This document shows positions 45,470-54,107 of a stretch of 64,000 bases of DNA, piece by piece. Both the position numbers and the translations under genes were made by a program. The notes beneath the pieces were generated by a model. It was not told the DNA's origin. It worked only from the letters and a program-made list of their open reading frames with translations, and did not search any database. Position 1 is the first letter of the stretch, and each line of letters begins with the position of its first letter. The DNA is from Streptomyces catenulae (lineage in GTDB: Bacteria > Actinomycetota > Actinomycetes > Streptomycetales > Streptomycetaceae), in NCBI RefSeq assembly GCF_000718015.1, contig NZ_JODY01000007.1:186001-250000 (forward strand), given 5' to 3'.

Positions 45470-48400
45470 GCGCCGTCGGCCAGGGGCTCTCGGTGGTGTG
45501 GTGCCGGTCCGGGGGTCGGTGTCTGTCGGCGGCCGAGGAGGTGGCGCAGGGTGTCCGCCTCGCCTCGGGCGCCCAGGCGGTGGAAGAGCATCAGGGCCCG
45601 CTCCGCGTAGGAGCGGGCCGTTTCCTTGTCGTGGAGTTGCAGGTGGGTGCGGGCGATTCCGGCCAGGGCGTCGGCGATGCCGCGGCGGAGGTCGAAGTCC
45701 TCGGCGAGGCGGCGGGCGCGGTCGTAGGTTTCCAGGGCCGTAGCGGACTCCCCGGCCAGGCGGTGGGCGTCGGCCCGGCCCACCATGGCGCGTTGCCGCT
45801 CGTAGACGTTGCCGAGGCGCAGGGCCAGCTCCTCCGCGGTGCGCAGGTGGCGCATCGCCTCCTCCGTGCGACCGGCCGCGGCGTGTGTCCGGCCCAGTCC
45901 GATCAGGGAGTTCAGCTCTCCGACGGCGTCGCCGCGGGCGCGGTTGCGGGACAGGGCCCGGCGGAAGAACGCCTGGGCCTGATCGAGTCGGTTCATACCG
46001 AGGTGGACGTCGCCCAGGTTGTTGTCGAGGATCGTGGCCTCCCGCGCGCCACCGAACCTCCGGACCAGCTTCAGGGACTGTTCGTAGTGGTGTAGCGCCT
46101 GTTCCCGCCGCCCCTCGTGGAAGTGGATCTCGCCCATGTTGTTGAGGGCTTTGGCCTGACCGTGCAGATCCCCGAGTCCGCTCTGGATGTGCAGCATCTC
46201 GACGAAGCAGCGCATCGCCCGCGGATAGTCGGCGCCGAAGATCAGTCCGGCGCCCTGGACGTTGAGGCTCTCGGCCACGCCGTACCGGTCGCCGGTCACC
46301 CGGTACAGCTCCCGCGCCCGTTCCAGCGCGTCTCCGCAGGCGTCACTGCGACCGGCCGCCAGATGGGCCCGGCCGGTCTGCAGGGAGGCGTCGGCGCGCC
46401 CCTGGTCGTCGCCGAGGGTCTCGAAGAGCGCGTACGCCTCGGAGGCGCAGCTCAGGGCCTGTACGGAGTCCGACTGGGCCAGGACGTCGGCGCGGGCCAC
46501 CAGGGAACGGGCCAGGGTGGCGCGGTCGTCGGTGCCCCGGAGCGCGGTGACGGCGACGGCGAGCAGTTCGGCCGCTGCCTCGCCGATGCCCCACAGCTTG
46601 AGGGAGTGGAGGAGGGCGAGCGGGAACAGGGTGGCGAACTCCGGGAATTCGGCGGCCGCGGTGCGGGCCGCGGCCAGGAGGTTGGCGCGCTCCACGGTGA
46701 GCCAGACGGCGGCGCGGTCGGCGGCACCGTCGCCGGTGGCGGCGAAGTCCGGCGCGTAGGGGGACTCCCGGTCCAGGGCGAGGGACCACCGCCGTCCCGG
46801 GTGGGCGGCGCGTTCCGCGCGGTCGGCGGCGGTCAGGTAGTACGAGAGGAGCCCGCCCATCGCCTGGCGGCGCGCGTAGCGGGGGACCTCCATGCGGCAC
46901 ATGCGGCGGCCGAACGCCCGGGAGAGGTCGTGGAGTTGGTAGCGGTCGCGGATGGGTTCCTCGATGAGGTGCCGGTCCAGCAGCTCCTCCGCGGCGCGGC
47001 GGATCTCGTCCGGCGGCGCGGTGCACAGGGCGGCCGCCGCGTCGACGGTGATGTCCGGGCCCGGGTGGAGCGCCGCGTACCGGAAGAGCCGCCGGGCCGC
47101 GGGGCGGAGGTCGGCGAAGGAGAGCTGGAAGGCCGCGGTGACGCGTTCGCCGATCTCGTCGAGGGGGTCGTCGGCGTGGGCCAGGCGTCCGGCGACGTAC
47201 TCCAGGTCCCAGGTGTCGCGGTGGCGTAATCGCCCGGCGAGGAGCTGCAGGGTGAGCGGGTGGCCGCCGAAGATCCGCAGGATGCGGCGGAGCGCGGCGT
47301 CCGAGGAGCGGCCACGGCCGGCGACCCGGGTGAAGAGCGCGGACGCCTCGGAGAGCGAGAGTTCGTGGAGCAGCAGGGAGGTGGCGCTGTGCAGTTCGGT
47401 CAGGCGGTTGCGGCTGGCCACGATCGCCCGGCAGCTCGCGGCGCCGGGGAGCAGCGGGAGGATCTGGTCGGCGTCCCGGGCGTTGTCCAGCACGACCAGC
47501 ACCCGGCGGTGGGCGGTCCACTCCCGCCAGCAGGCCACCCGTTCGTCGAAGGTGTCCGGGAGCGGATCGGGGACACCGGCGCTGTGCAGGAGGAAGGTGA
47601 GCGCCTCGGCGGGCTCGTACGCGGGCTGGTCGCTGTAGGCGCGCAGGTCGACGTAGAGCAGGCCGTCGGGGTAGCTGGTGCGCAGGCGGTGGGCGGCGTG
47701 GACGACGAGGGCGGTCTTGCCGACGCCGGGCATGCCGTGGACGACGGTCAGCGGCAGCGCGGTGGTGTGGCCCTCGGGCGGCGGGGTGGCGAGCAGGGTG
47801 CGCAGTTCGCCGGTGCGGCCGGTGAAGTCCTTGGTGTCGCGGGGCAGGGTGCTGCTCCCCCCGGTGCGCGGCGGTGCGCCGGGGGTCTGTCCGAGGCGGG
47901 CGGTGGGGGGCGCGGGCGGCGGAGGCGGCGCGTCCAGCGTGGCGTCCTGCGCGAGGATGCGGCGTTGCAGGGTCCGCAGGTCGGCCCCGGGGTCGATGCC
48001 GAGCTGGTCGTGGAGGTGGCGCCGGGTGGCGGCGTACAGCTCCAGGGCCTCGCCGTCGCGGCCGGAGCGGTAGAGCGCCAGCATCAGGGCGGCGACGGCG
48101 CGCTGGGCGAGCGGGTTCTCCGCCACGAGGTCGCGGAGTTCGCCGATCAGGTCGGTGTGGCGGCCCAGTTCCAGCTCCAGGCGGATGCGTTCCTCCTGGA
48201 GGGAGCGGCGGTCCTCGGTGAGGCGGGCGCCCACCGCCGCGGCCCAGGCGCCGGGGAACTCGGCGAGCGGCTCGCCCCGCCACAGCGCCTGGGCACGCCG
48301 CAGATGGGCGACGGCTGCCTCCCGGTCCCCGTGGGCCTGGGCCGCGCGTGCCTCGGCGCGGATCCGGCGCAGACGGGAGAGGTCGACGTCGTCGGGGTCC

Positions 48401-48696
48401 GCGACGGTGAGCCGGTAGCGGCGCGGGGAGACCAGGTCGATACGGGCCCGGTCGCCGACCGTTCTGGTGAGGGTGGTGCGTAGCCGCGACAGATAGCTCT
48501 GCAAGGTGGCCACGGGAGAGTCCAGGGTCTCGTCCTCCTCGCCCCAGACGCGGTCCAGCAGTGTCTCGACGCCCACCGGCTCGCCCTGCGCGTACAGCAG
48601 GGAGGCGAGCACATGGCGCGCCTTGGGTGAGCCGATCGGCCACTGGCGGCCGTCGTGCCACAGTTCGAGCGGCCCCAGCAACAGAAGTTCCACCAT
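45466..48696 (-). CDS. AfsR-type SARP regulator: winged helix, BTAD, NB-ARC, TPR
   Basis: 1076 aa. An OmpR-like winged helix (1-95, LLLLGPLELWHDGRQWPIGSPKARHVLASLL) precedes the bacterial transcriptional activation domain (about 96-250). A Pro-rich hinge (255-275) leads to the NB-ARC NTPase: P-loop GMPGVGKTAL (321-330), Walker B RVLVVLDNA (398-406), then a sensor region. From about 700 there are TPR repeats (for example ALNNMGEIHFHEGRREQALHHYEQSLKL). The plan matches AfsR, which activates antibiotic genes after ATP-linked self-assembly. No biosynthetic cluster is beside it. It is divergent from the 49032 gene. The stop overlaps the micro-ORF stop. Confidence 0.92.
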   Translation of the reverse strand: MVELLLLGPLELWHDGRQWPIGSPKARHVLASLLYAQGEPVGVETLLDRVWGEEDETLDSPVATLQSYLSRLRTTLTRTVGDRARIDLVSPRRYRLTVADPDDVDLSRLRRIRAEARAAQAHGDREAAVAHLRRAQALWRGEPLAEFPGAWAAAVGARLTEDRRSLQEERIRLELELGRHTDLIGELRDLVAENPLAQRAVAALMLALYRSGRDGEALELYAATRRHLHDQLGIDPGADLRTLQRRILAQDATLDAPPPPPAPPTARLGQTPGAPPRTGGSSTLPRDTKDFTGRTGELRTLLATPPPEGHTTALPLTVVHGMPGVGKTALVVHAAHRLRTSYPDGLLYVDLRAYSDQPAYEPAEALTFLLHSAGVPDPLPDTFDERVACWREWTAHRRVLVVLDNARDADQILPLLPGAASCRAIVASRNRLTELHSATSLLLHELSLSEASALFTRVAGRGRSSDAALRRILRIFGGHPLTLQLLAGRLRHRDTWDLEYVAGRLAHADDPLDEIGERVTAAFQLSFADLRPAARRLFRYAALHPGPDITVDAAAALCTAPPDEIRRAAEELLDRHLIEEPIRDRYQLHDLSRAFGRRMCRMEVPRYARRQAMGGLLSYYLTAADRAERAAHPGRRWSLALDRESPYAPDFAATGDGAADRAAVWLTVERANLLAAARTAAAEFPEFATLFPLALLHSLKLWGIGEAAAELLAVAVTALRGTDDRATLARSLVARADVLAQSDSVQALSCASEAYALFETLGDDQGRADASLQTGRAHLAAGRSDACGDALERARELYRVTGDRYGVAESLNVQGAGLIFGADYPRAMRCFVEMLHIQSGLGDLHGQAKALNNMGEIHFHEGRREQALHHYEQSLKLVRRFGGAREATILDNNLGDVHLGMNRLDQAQAFFRRALSRNRARGDAVGELNSLIGLGRTHAAAGRTEEAMRHLRTAEELALRLGNVYERQRAMVGRADAHRLAGESATALETYDRARRLAEDFDLRRGIADALAGIARTHLQLHDKETARSYAERALMLFHRLGARGEADTLRHLLGRRQTPTPGPAPHHREPLADGA

Positions 48697-49031
48697 CGCC
48701 CCCTGATGGTTCGCCTTCCCACCCCCGCCCGGAGGTCACCGGGCACCTGGGCAAGGCTCTTCTCACTGTTGCCCGGTGCCGGGGGGACCGGAGGGGGCGG
48801 GCAGGGGCGCACCGTCGCGCCAGGGGCGCACGTGCCGAGGGCAGCTTCCGCACCCGCTCCGACCGGCGGCTCAGGGACCGTACAGGGATTCTGCAGGCCC
48901 GGCGACAGGTCTCCCCCGCACAGTGGGCACCGCGGCGGAAGGGGTCGCACACGCGGGACCGGCCGAGGGGGCGGGCACCGCGGTCACATCGCAGGGAGCG
49001 GCCGATCGGGCCGGAACATGGGGGAGTTCGG
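48697..49031. other. Divergent promoter region of the SARP and 49032 genes
   Basis: 335 bases with no convincing gene. A hairpin-type inverted repeat, CACCtGGGCAA (48744-48754) with TTGCCCGGTG (48769-48778), one bulge, lies about 50 bases from the SARP start and could be an operator. No clear -35/-10 pair was found. Confidence 0.4.
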
Positions 49032-50297
49032 ATGAGTGTGACGGTATCGGGGTTCGAGTGGCGGCATGTGCCGCTGCGGTTGGACGTCGAACGGTGGGCC
49101 ACCCGCCGGGTCCGTAAGAAGATTCTCGCGGTGGTGCACACGGTCACCGCGGGGCAGCGGCTGCTGGACGCGGTGCAGTTGCTCGCCGGGGACCCGCGGC
49201 TACAGGTGATCTTCACGGTCGCGCCCGACGTCTTCGGCCACGGCGTGGACGCCTTCCTGGAGGGCACCCGGGCGCTGGTGCTGCCCTGGGCGCAGGCCGT
49301 GAACATCCCGTTCGACCTGGCGCTGGCGGCCAGCCACGGCAGCCTGCACGAGCTGCACGCACCGGTGATCGTGCTGCCGCACGGCGTGGGGCACAACAAG
49401 GTCGTGTCGTCGCCGACCGGGGGCGCCGCCCCGGCGGCCGGTCCGGCGGAGCGCGGGGTGTACGGGCTCAGCCGCCAGCGGCTGGTCCGGGACGGCGCGG
49501 TCATCCCGGCGGCGATCGTGCTCTCGCACGCCGAGGAGCTGGCCCGGCTCGGCCGTGAGTGCCCGGAGGCGGTCCCGGTGGCCCATGTGGTCGGGGACCC
49601 CTGCTACGACCGGATCAGGGCAAGCATGCCGTCGCGGGCGCTGTACCGGCAGGCGCTGCGGACCGGGGCGCGCCAGGAACTGCTGCTCGCCTGCTCCACC
49701 TGGGGGCCGCAGTCGCTGCTGGGCGAGGAGTGGGAGCTGCTGGAACGGCTGGCGGCGGATCTTCCGCGGGAGGAGTACAGCATCGCGCTGATGCTGCACC
49801 CGAACGTCTGGAACGCCCACGGGGAGTGGCAGATCAAGAGCTGGCTGACCCGGCTCGGGCGCGCCGGGGTGCAGGTCATCAGCCAGTACTCGGACTGGTG
49901 CGGCGCGGTCGTCGCGTCCGACATCATCGTCGGCGACCACGGCTCGGCCGCCCTGTACGGGACGATGACCGGCGCCCGGGTGCTGACCACGGGCTCGGCC
50001 AAGGCGGAGCTGGACCCGGGCTCCCCCATGGCCGAACTGCGGTCCTTCGCGCCGCGGTTGCGGGCCGACCGTCCGCTGCGGCGGCAGCTGCGCGCCCCAG
50101 CCGCGGCGGCCCGGCCGGAGCTGTACGCCCGGGTGGCCGCCCGGCTCACGTCGGAGCCCGGACGGTTCGCCCGCCGGATGCGGTCGCTGATCTACCGGAC
50201 GCTGCGGCTGCGGGCACCGGCCGCGCGGCTGGTGCAGGAGACGGCGTCGCAACCGGTCACCCTGGACTTCCGGGTACCGGGCGGGGCGGAGACATGA
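49032..50297 (+). CDS. GT-B/CDP-glycerol-transferase-like protein of unknown role
   Basis: 421 aa. The ATG follows GGGGGAG. The N-terminal half looks like one Rossmann lobe (RKKILAVVHTVTAGQRLLDAVQLL, VIFTVAPDVFGHGVDAFL, VIVLPHGVGHNKVVSS). The C-terminal half resembles glycerophosphotransferase/teichoic-acid polymerase catalytic regions: ELLLACSTWGPQSLLGEEWELLERL, IALMLHPNVWNAHG and ASDIIVGDHGSAALYGTMTGARVLTTG, where HPN and D-GSAA would bind a nucleotide substrate. The basic tail is RRMRSLIYRTLRLR. No membrane segment is present. I recall similar actinobacterial proteins carrying a misleading translation-initiation-factor label. It is coupled to the next gene through ATGA. Confidence 0.75.
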   Translation: MSVTVSGFEWRHVPLRLDVERWATRRVRKKILAVVHTVTAGQRLLDAVQLLAGDPRLQVIFTVAPDVFGHGVDAFLEGTRALVLPWAQAVNIPFDLALAASHGSLHELHAPVIVLPHGVGHNKVVSSPTGGAAPAAGPAERGVYGLSRQRLVRDGAVIPAAIVLSHAEELARLGRECPEAVPVAHVVGDPCYDRIRASMPSRALYRQALRTGARQELLLACSTWGPQSLLGEEWELLERLAADLPREEYSIALMLHPNVWNAHGEWQIKSWLTRLGRAGVQVISQYSDWCGAVVASDIIVGDHGSAALYGTMTGARVLTTGSAKAELDPGSPMAELRSFAPRLRADRPLRRQLRAPAAAARPELYARVAARLTSEPGRFARRMRSLIYRTLRLRAPAARLVQETASQPVTLDFRVPGGAET

Positions 50298-50815
50298 CGG
50301 CGCGGTGGCTGGACCTCCACGGTCCCGGCGGGGTGCTGCGCGCCGCCGTCGAGGAGACGCCGGTGCCGGAGACCGGGACGGCGGTGCGGACCGCGGTCCG
50401 GCTCCGGCTGCCGGGCGGCGGGCGGGTGACCGATCACCATCTGCGCGTCGCGCCGCCGGCCCCGCGCCCGTGGCCGCTGCTCGCCGATGTGCTGGTGGTG
50501 CGGGACCCGGAGCGGGCCGGGGCGGCGCACCTCGCGCCCGGCGCCGCGGTGGTGGCGCTGCCGCGGGGGCCGTCGGGGTGCCGGTTGCGGTGCGGGCCGC
50601 GGCGGGACGCCTGGGTGGTGCTGGGCGCGGGGCACGCCGCCGTGGCGCCGTGGGAGGTGTGGGCCTCGCTGGCGCACGCCTGGCTGGTGGCCGGGCTGCC
50701 GGTGCGGGAGCTGGTGGCGGCGCGGGCCGCTCCGGCCGGTCATCCGGCGGCGCCGAGCGCGCCCAACCGGGCCCGGACGGCGTCGGCGCGTTCCTTGCGG
50801 TGCACGTCGACGTAG
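50294..50815 (+). CDS. Small partner protein, 173 aa, translationally coupled
   Basis: ATG overlaps the previous TGA (ATGA), so expression is coupled with the 49032 gene. Begins MTARWLDLHGPGGVLRAAVEET and contains LRVAPPAPRPWPLLADVLVVRDPERAGAAHLAPGAAVVALPRG, suggesting a small alpha/beta fold. The end is Arg/Ser-rich and runs 76 bases antisense into the last codons of the convergent STAND gene, so the true C-terminus might be shorter in ancestors. No domain was recognised. Coupling suggests a complex partner or modulator of the GT-like protein. Confidence 0.62.
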   Translation: MTARWLDLHGPGGVLRAAVEETPVPETGTAVRTAVRLRLPGGGRVTDHHLRVAPPAPRPWPLLADVLVVRDPERAGAAHLAPGAAVVALPRGPSGCRLRCGPRRDAWVVLGAGHAAVAPWEVWASLAHAWLVAGLPVRELVAARAAPAGHPAAPSAPNRARTASARSLRCTST

Positions 50816-52881
50816 AGGCGCAGCGCCTCCTCGTAGCGGGCCCTGGCCAGCGGGGTCTCCCCGCGGTCCCGGGCGATCTCGGCCAGGGACTCCAGGGCCC
50901 GTGCGACCTCGTAGCCCGCGTCGACGCCGCGGAGCACGGCCAGCGCCTCGGCGAGCAGGCCCTCCGCCTCGGCCGCCGCCCCGGCGAGCAGGCGGGCCCG
51001 GCCCAGGACGGTCGTCGCGCGGGCCGCGTTGTACGGGTCGCCCGCCTCCCGCAGGGTGTCGCGGGCCGCCCGGGCGGCGGTCGCGGCGTCCTCGGGGCGG
51101 GCGGCGTCGAGGGCGATACCGGCGGCGTTGAGGCGGGCCAGGGCCCCGGCGCGCGGGTCGCCGTGGCGGGGCAGTTCGGCCGCGGCGCGGGCGAACAGCT
51201 CCGCGGCCGCCGCCGGTTCGCCGCGGCGCTGGAGGGCGAGGCCGCGGTAGTTGAGCGTCCGGGCGTGGCCCAGGGCGTCGCCGTCCGCGGCCAGGATCTC
51301 CGCCGCCGCCTCGAACATCTCCAGGGCCCGGTCGTGCGCGCCGCGTCCCAGTTCGCCCAGGCCGCCGGAGGTCAGCATCCGGGCCTGCGCCGGGCGGTCG
51401 CCGTGCGCCCGGGCCGCCGCCAGCCCCTCGCCGTGCACGGTGCGCCAGTGGTCGTAGTGCTTGCGGCGCGGGAAGAGCGGCCACAGGGCGTCGGCCAGCT
51501 GCCAGCTGAACCACGGGAAGTCGGTGGTCCGTACGCGCCGGATGACCGCGACGAGGTCGGGCAGCTCCCGCTCCAGCCAGTCCAGCGCCGCCTCCGCGTC
51601 CCCGTCGCCGAAGGGCGCGGGGTGTGCCGCCCGGGCGGCCGGATCGCGCTCCAGGGTGGGGCGCCGCGGCTCGACGGCGTGCTCGGCGCGGGTGGCGAGG
51701 GCGAGGTAGTGCCCGGCGACCCGGCGCAGTGCCGCGGCGCGTTCCGCCGCCGGTTCCTCCTCCTCGGCCCGGGCCAGCGCGTGCAGCCGTACGAGGTCGT
51801 GGAAGCGGTAGCGGTCCTCACCCGTCTCGGTGATGAGGTGTGTGTCGTGGAGGGCGTCGAGGAGGTCCGCGGCCGCACCCGCCGTCGCCCCGGTGGGGGC
51901 CAGCAGGGCCGCCGCGAGGCCGTCGTCGAAGTGTCTGCCCGGGTGGGTGCCGAGCAGCCGGTAGAGCCGGGCGGCGTCGGCGGGCAGGCCGCGGTAGGAC
52001 AGGTCCAGGGCGGCGCGCACGCTGCGGTCCCCGTCGATGGCCAGGGCGTCGAGGCGTCCGCGCTCCTCGGACAGCGCGCCGACCATCATGGCGATGCTGC
52101 GCCGCGGCCGGGCGGCGAGGCGGGCGCCGACGACGCGTACGGCGAGCGGGAGACCGGCGCAGAGGGCGACCAGGGCGAGGGCGTCCTCGGGGCATTCGGC
52201 CACCCGGCGGTCCCCGAGGGTGTCGGCGAGGAGTTCCATGGCGTCCACCGGGGCGAGCGGTTCGAGGTGGAGTTGGTGGCCGCCTTCGAGGGTGAGGCCG
52301 GTCATCCGCCCCCGGCTGGTGACCACGGTGACGCTGTCCCCGCCGGGCAGCAGCGGGCGGACGTGGGCCGCGCTCTCGGCGTCGTCCAGGAGCACCGCGA
52401 CCGGGCGCCGGGAGGTCAGCGAGCGGTACAGCGCCGCGCGTTCGGCGAGGGTGTGCGGCACCTGCTGCGGGGCGACGCCGAGACCGCGCAGGAAGCGGCT
52501 GAGCGTCTCCGCCGGGTCGACGGGGCCGCTCGGCGACCGCGCGCCCAGGTCGGCGTAGAGCTGTCCCCCGGGCAGGGACGGCCGCAGGGTGTGCAGCCAG
52601 CCCAGGGCGAGGGCGGTCTTGCCGACGCCGCCCAGGCCGCTGATGGCCGCCAGGAAGGGGTGCCCGCGGTGGGCGGAGCGGTCGCGGCGGCGTCCGAGGA
52701 ACAGCAGCTCGTCCACGCGGTCGGTGAGCGGCACGGCGGGTGGTAACTGCCACGGTATCGGCGGGAGGACGGGTTCCTGGTTCCCGATGTAGACATCGCC
52801 GTGGATGATCCCCGCCTGCACGCTGGGGCCCAGGACCTGCCCGCTGACGTCGTTGTGAACGCTTGGCTCGTCCACCGGCAT
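50740..52881 (-). CDS. STAND NTPase (NB-ARC, TPR) with N-terminal RHIM-like motif
   Basis: 713 aa. Residues 10-33 read NDVSGQVLGPSVQAGIIHGD followed by VYIG. The core VQAG (21-24), flanked by Gly and Val repeats, fits the RHIM-like bacterial amyloid signalling motif (BASS group) reported at STAND N-termini. Then comes NB-ARC: P-loop GLGGVGKTAL (82-91), Walker B RPVAVLLDDA, a winged-helix-like part, and C-terminal TPR repeats (EMFEAAAEILAADGDALGHARTLNYRGLALQRRGEPAAAAELFARAA). No DNA-binding or effector domain is present, so it needs a partner in trans. A GTG two codons later (52875) has better spacing to AGGGGG and is an alternative start. Divergent from mutM. Confidence 0.85.
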   Translation of the reverse strand: MPVDEPSVHNDVSGQVLGPSVQAGIIHGDVYIGNQEPVLPPIPWQLPPAVPLTDRVDELLFLGRRRDRSAHRGHPFLAAISGLGGVGKTALALGWLHTLRPSLPGGQLYADLGARSPSGPVDPAETLSRFLRGLGVAPQQVPHTLAERAALYRSLTSRRPVAVLLDDAESAAHVRPLLPGGDSVTVVTSRGRMTGLTLEGGHQLHLEPLAPVDAMELLADTLGDRRVAECPEDALALVALCAGLPLAVRVVGARLAARPRRSIAMMVGALSEERGRLDALAIDGDRSVRAALDLSYRGLPADAARLYRLLGTHPGRHFDDGLAAALLAPTGATAGAAADLLDALHDTHLITETGEDRYRFHDLVRLHALARAEEEEPAAERAAALRRVAGHYLALATRAEHAVEPRRPTLERDPAARAAHPAPFGDGDAEAALDWLERELPDLVAVIRRVRTTDFPWFSWQLADALWPLFPRRKHYDHWRTVHGEGLAAARAHGDRPAQARMLTSGGLGELGRGAHDRALEMFEAAAEILAADGDALGHARTLNYRGLALQRRGEPAAAAELFARAAAELPRHGDPRAGALARLNAAGIALDAARPEDAATAARAARDTLREAGDPYNAARATTVLGRARLLAGAAAEAEGLLAEALAVLRGVDAGYEVARALESLAEIARDRGETPLARARYEEALRLYVDVHRKERADAVRARLGALGAAG

Positions 52882-53055
52882 GCGCCCCCTTTTGCACGGT
52901 CTCCGGCTGCACCCGGACTCCTGCATGAGTATGTCCGAGGACGCGGCGCGGGAAGCGGCGGCGGCGCCCGGCCGTCGCGCCGTGCGGGTGGTGGTTCCCC
53001 GGCCCGTCGCCGCTCCGGCCGGGCCGGACGGGCCCGTAGGCGGCACACTGACCCC

Positions 53056-53916
53056 ATGCCCGAATTGCCGGAAGTCGAGTCGCTTGTTCGGTACCTGCGG
53101 GGGCGGGTCGTGGGGAAGGCCGTGGGGCGGGTGTTCCCGGTGGCGGTCAGTGTGCTCAAGACGTACGAGCCCGCCGTGACGGAGTTGGAGGGGCGGGTGT
53201 GCGGGGGCGTCGTGCGGTGGGGGAAGTTTCTGGATGTGGAGGTCGGGGGGTTGCATCTGGTGATGCATCTGGGGCGGGCCGGGTGGGTGCGGTGGCGGGA
53301 GGAGGTGCCGGCGGCGCCGCCGCGGCCGGGGAAGGGGCTGTTGGCGTTGCGGGTGCGGCTGGTGGCGGGCGACGGGTTCGACGTGACGGAGGCGGGGACC
53401 CGTAAGCAGGCGGCGGTGTATGTGGTGCGGGATCCGCGGGAGGTGCCCGGGGTGGCGCGGCTGGGGCCCGATCCGCTCGGGGACGGTTTCACCCGGGAGG
53501 CGTTCGGGCGGCTGCTGGCCGGGGAGCGGCGGCAGATCAAGGGCGTGCTGCGGGACCAGGGGGTGCTGGCCGGGATCGGGAACGCGTACTCGGACGAGAT
53601 TCTGCACGTCGCCCGGATGTCACCGTTCAGGGCGGCGGCGTCGCTGACGGACGGGGAGACCGATGTGCTGTACGCGGCGGTCGGGACGACGCTGACGGAG
53701 GCGGTGGCGCGGTCGGGCGGGCTGGAGCCGGGGAAGCTGAAGGCGGAGAAGAAGAGCGGGATGCGGGTGCACGGGCGGGCCGGTGAGGCGTGCCCGGTGT
53801 GCGGGGACACGGTGCGGGAGGTCGTGTACCGGGACCGGTCGATGCAGTACTGCCCGACGTGTCAGACGGGCGGGAAGATCCTGGCGGACCGGCGGATGTC
53901 GCGGTTGTTGAAGTGA
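53056..53916 (+). CDS. mutM: DNA-formamidopyrimidine glycosylase (Fpg/MutM-Nei family)
   Basis: 286 aa. Base-excision repair enzyme that removes oxidised purines and nicks the abasic site. The N-terminus MPELPEVESL supplies Pro2 (Schiff base) and Glu3. The hairpin Lys is in VVRWGKFLDVEV, the helix-two-turn-helix block is KGVLRDQGVLAGIGNAYSDEIL, and the zinc finger is CPVCGDTVREVVYRDRS followed by MQYCPTCQTGG. Actinobacteria carry several Fpg/Nei paralogues, so the exact lesion preference is uncertain. Divergent from the STAND gene. Confidence 0.92.
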   Translation: MPELPEVESLVRYLRGRVVGKAVGRVFPVAVSVLKTYEPAVTELEGRVCGGVVRWGKFLDVEVGGLHLVMHLGRAGWVRWREEVPAAPPRPGKGLLALRVRLVAGDGFDVTEAGTRKQAAVYVVRDPREVPGVARLGPDPLGDGFTREAFGRLLAGERRQIKGVLRDQGVLAGIGNAYSDEILHVARMSPFRAAASLTDGETDVLYAAVGTTLTEAVARSGGLEPGKLKAEKKSGMRVHGRAGEACPVCGDTVREVVYRDRSMQYCPTCQTGGKILADRRMSRLLK

Positions 53917-53926
53917 GGGGAGCGGC

Positions 53927-53960
53927 GGGAGCCGGGGGCCTCGCCCGGCCCCCGGCTCCC
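53927..53960 (+). terminator. Terminator after mutM
   Basis: Perfect 14-bp stem, 53927-53940 with 53947-53960, loop TCGCCC. Confidence 0.85.
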
Positions 53961-54023
53961 CAGCCTGCGGCCCCGGCCTCCCGGCTCCCGGCCCGGTCCT
54001 CGCCCGGCCGGGAGGACGACCGG

Positions 54024-54090
54024 CCCGTGGGGCAGACAGCCCCGTGGGACGGGCAGCCCCGTGGGGCAGACAGCCCCGCGGGCCGGGCAG
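54024..54090. repeat. Four imperfect 17-bp tandem repeats (34-bp higher-order unit)
   Basis: Units CCCGTGGGGCAGACAG, CCCCGTGGGACGGGCAG, CCCCGTGGGGCAGACAG, CCCCGCGGGCCGGGCAG. The alternating A-B-A-B pattern suggests duplication of a 34-bp block between the convergent mutM and acyltransferase genes. Non-coding. Confidence 0.7.
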
Positions 54091-54107
54091 CCCCTACCGC
54101 CCCCTCC

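Noticed and set aside
45466..52881. Antibiotic biosynthetic cluster suggested by the SARP regulator
   Set aside because: No polyketide synthase, peptide synthetase, terpene or RiPP-maturation gene is nearby, so the SARP gene is treated as part of a different module.
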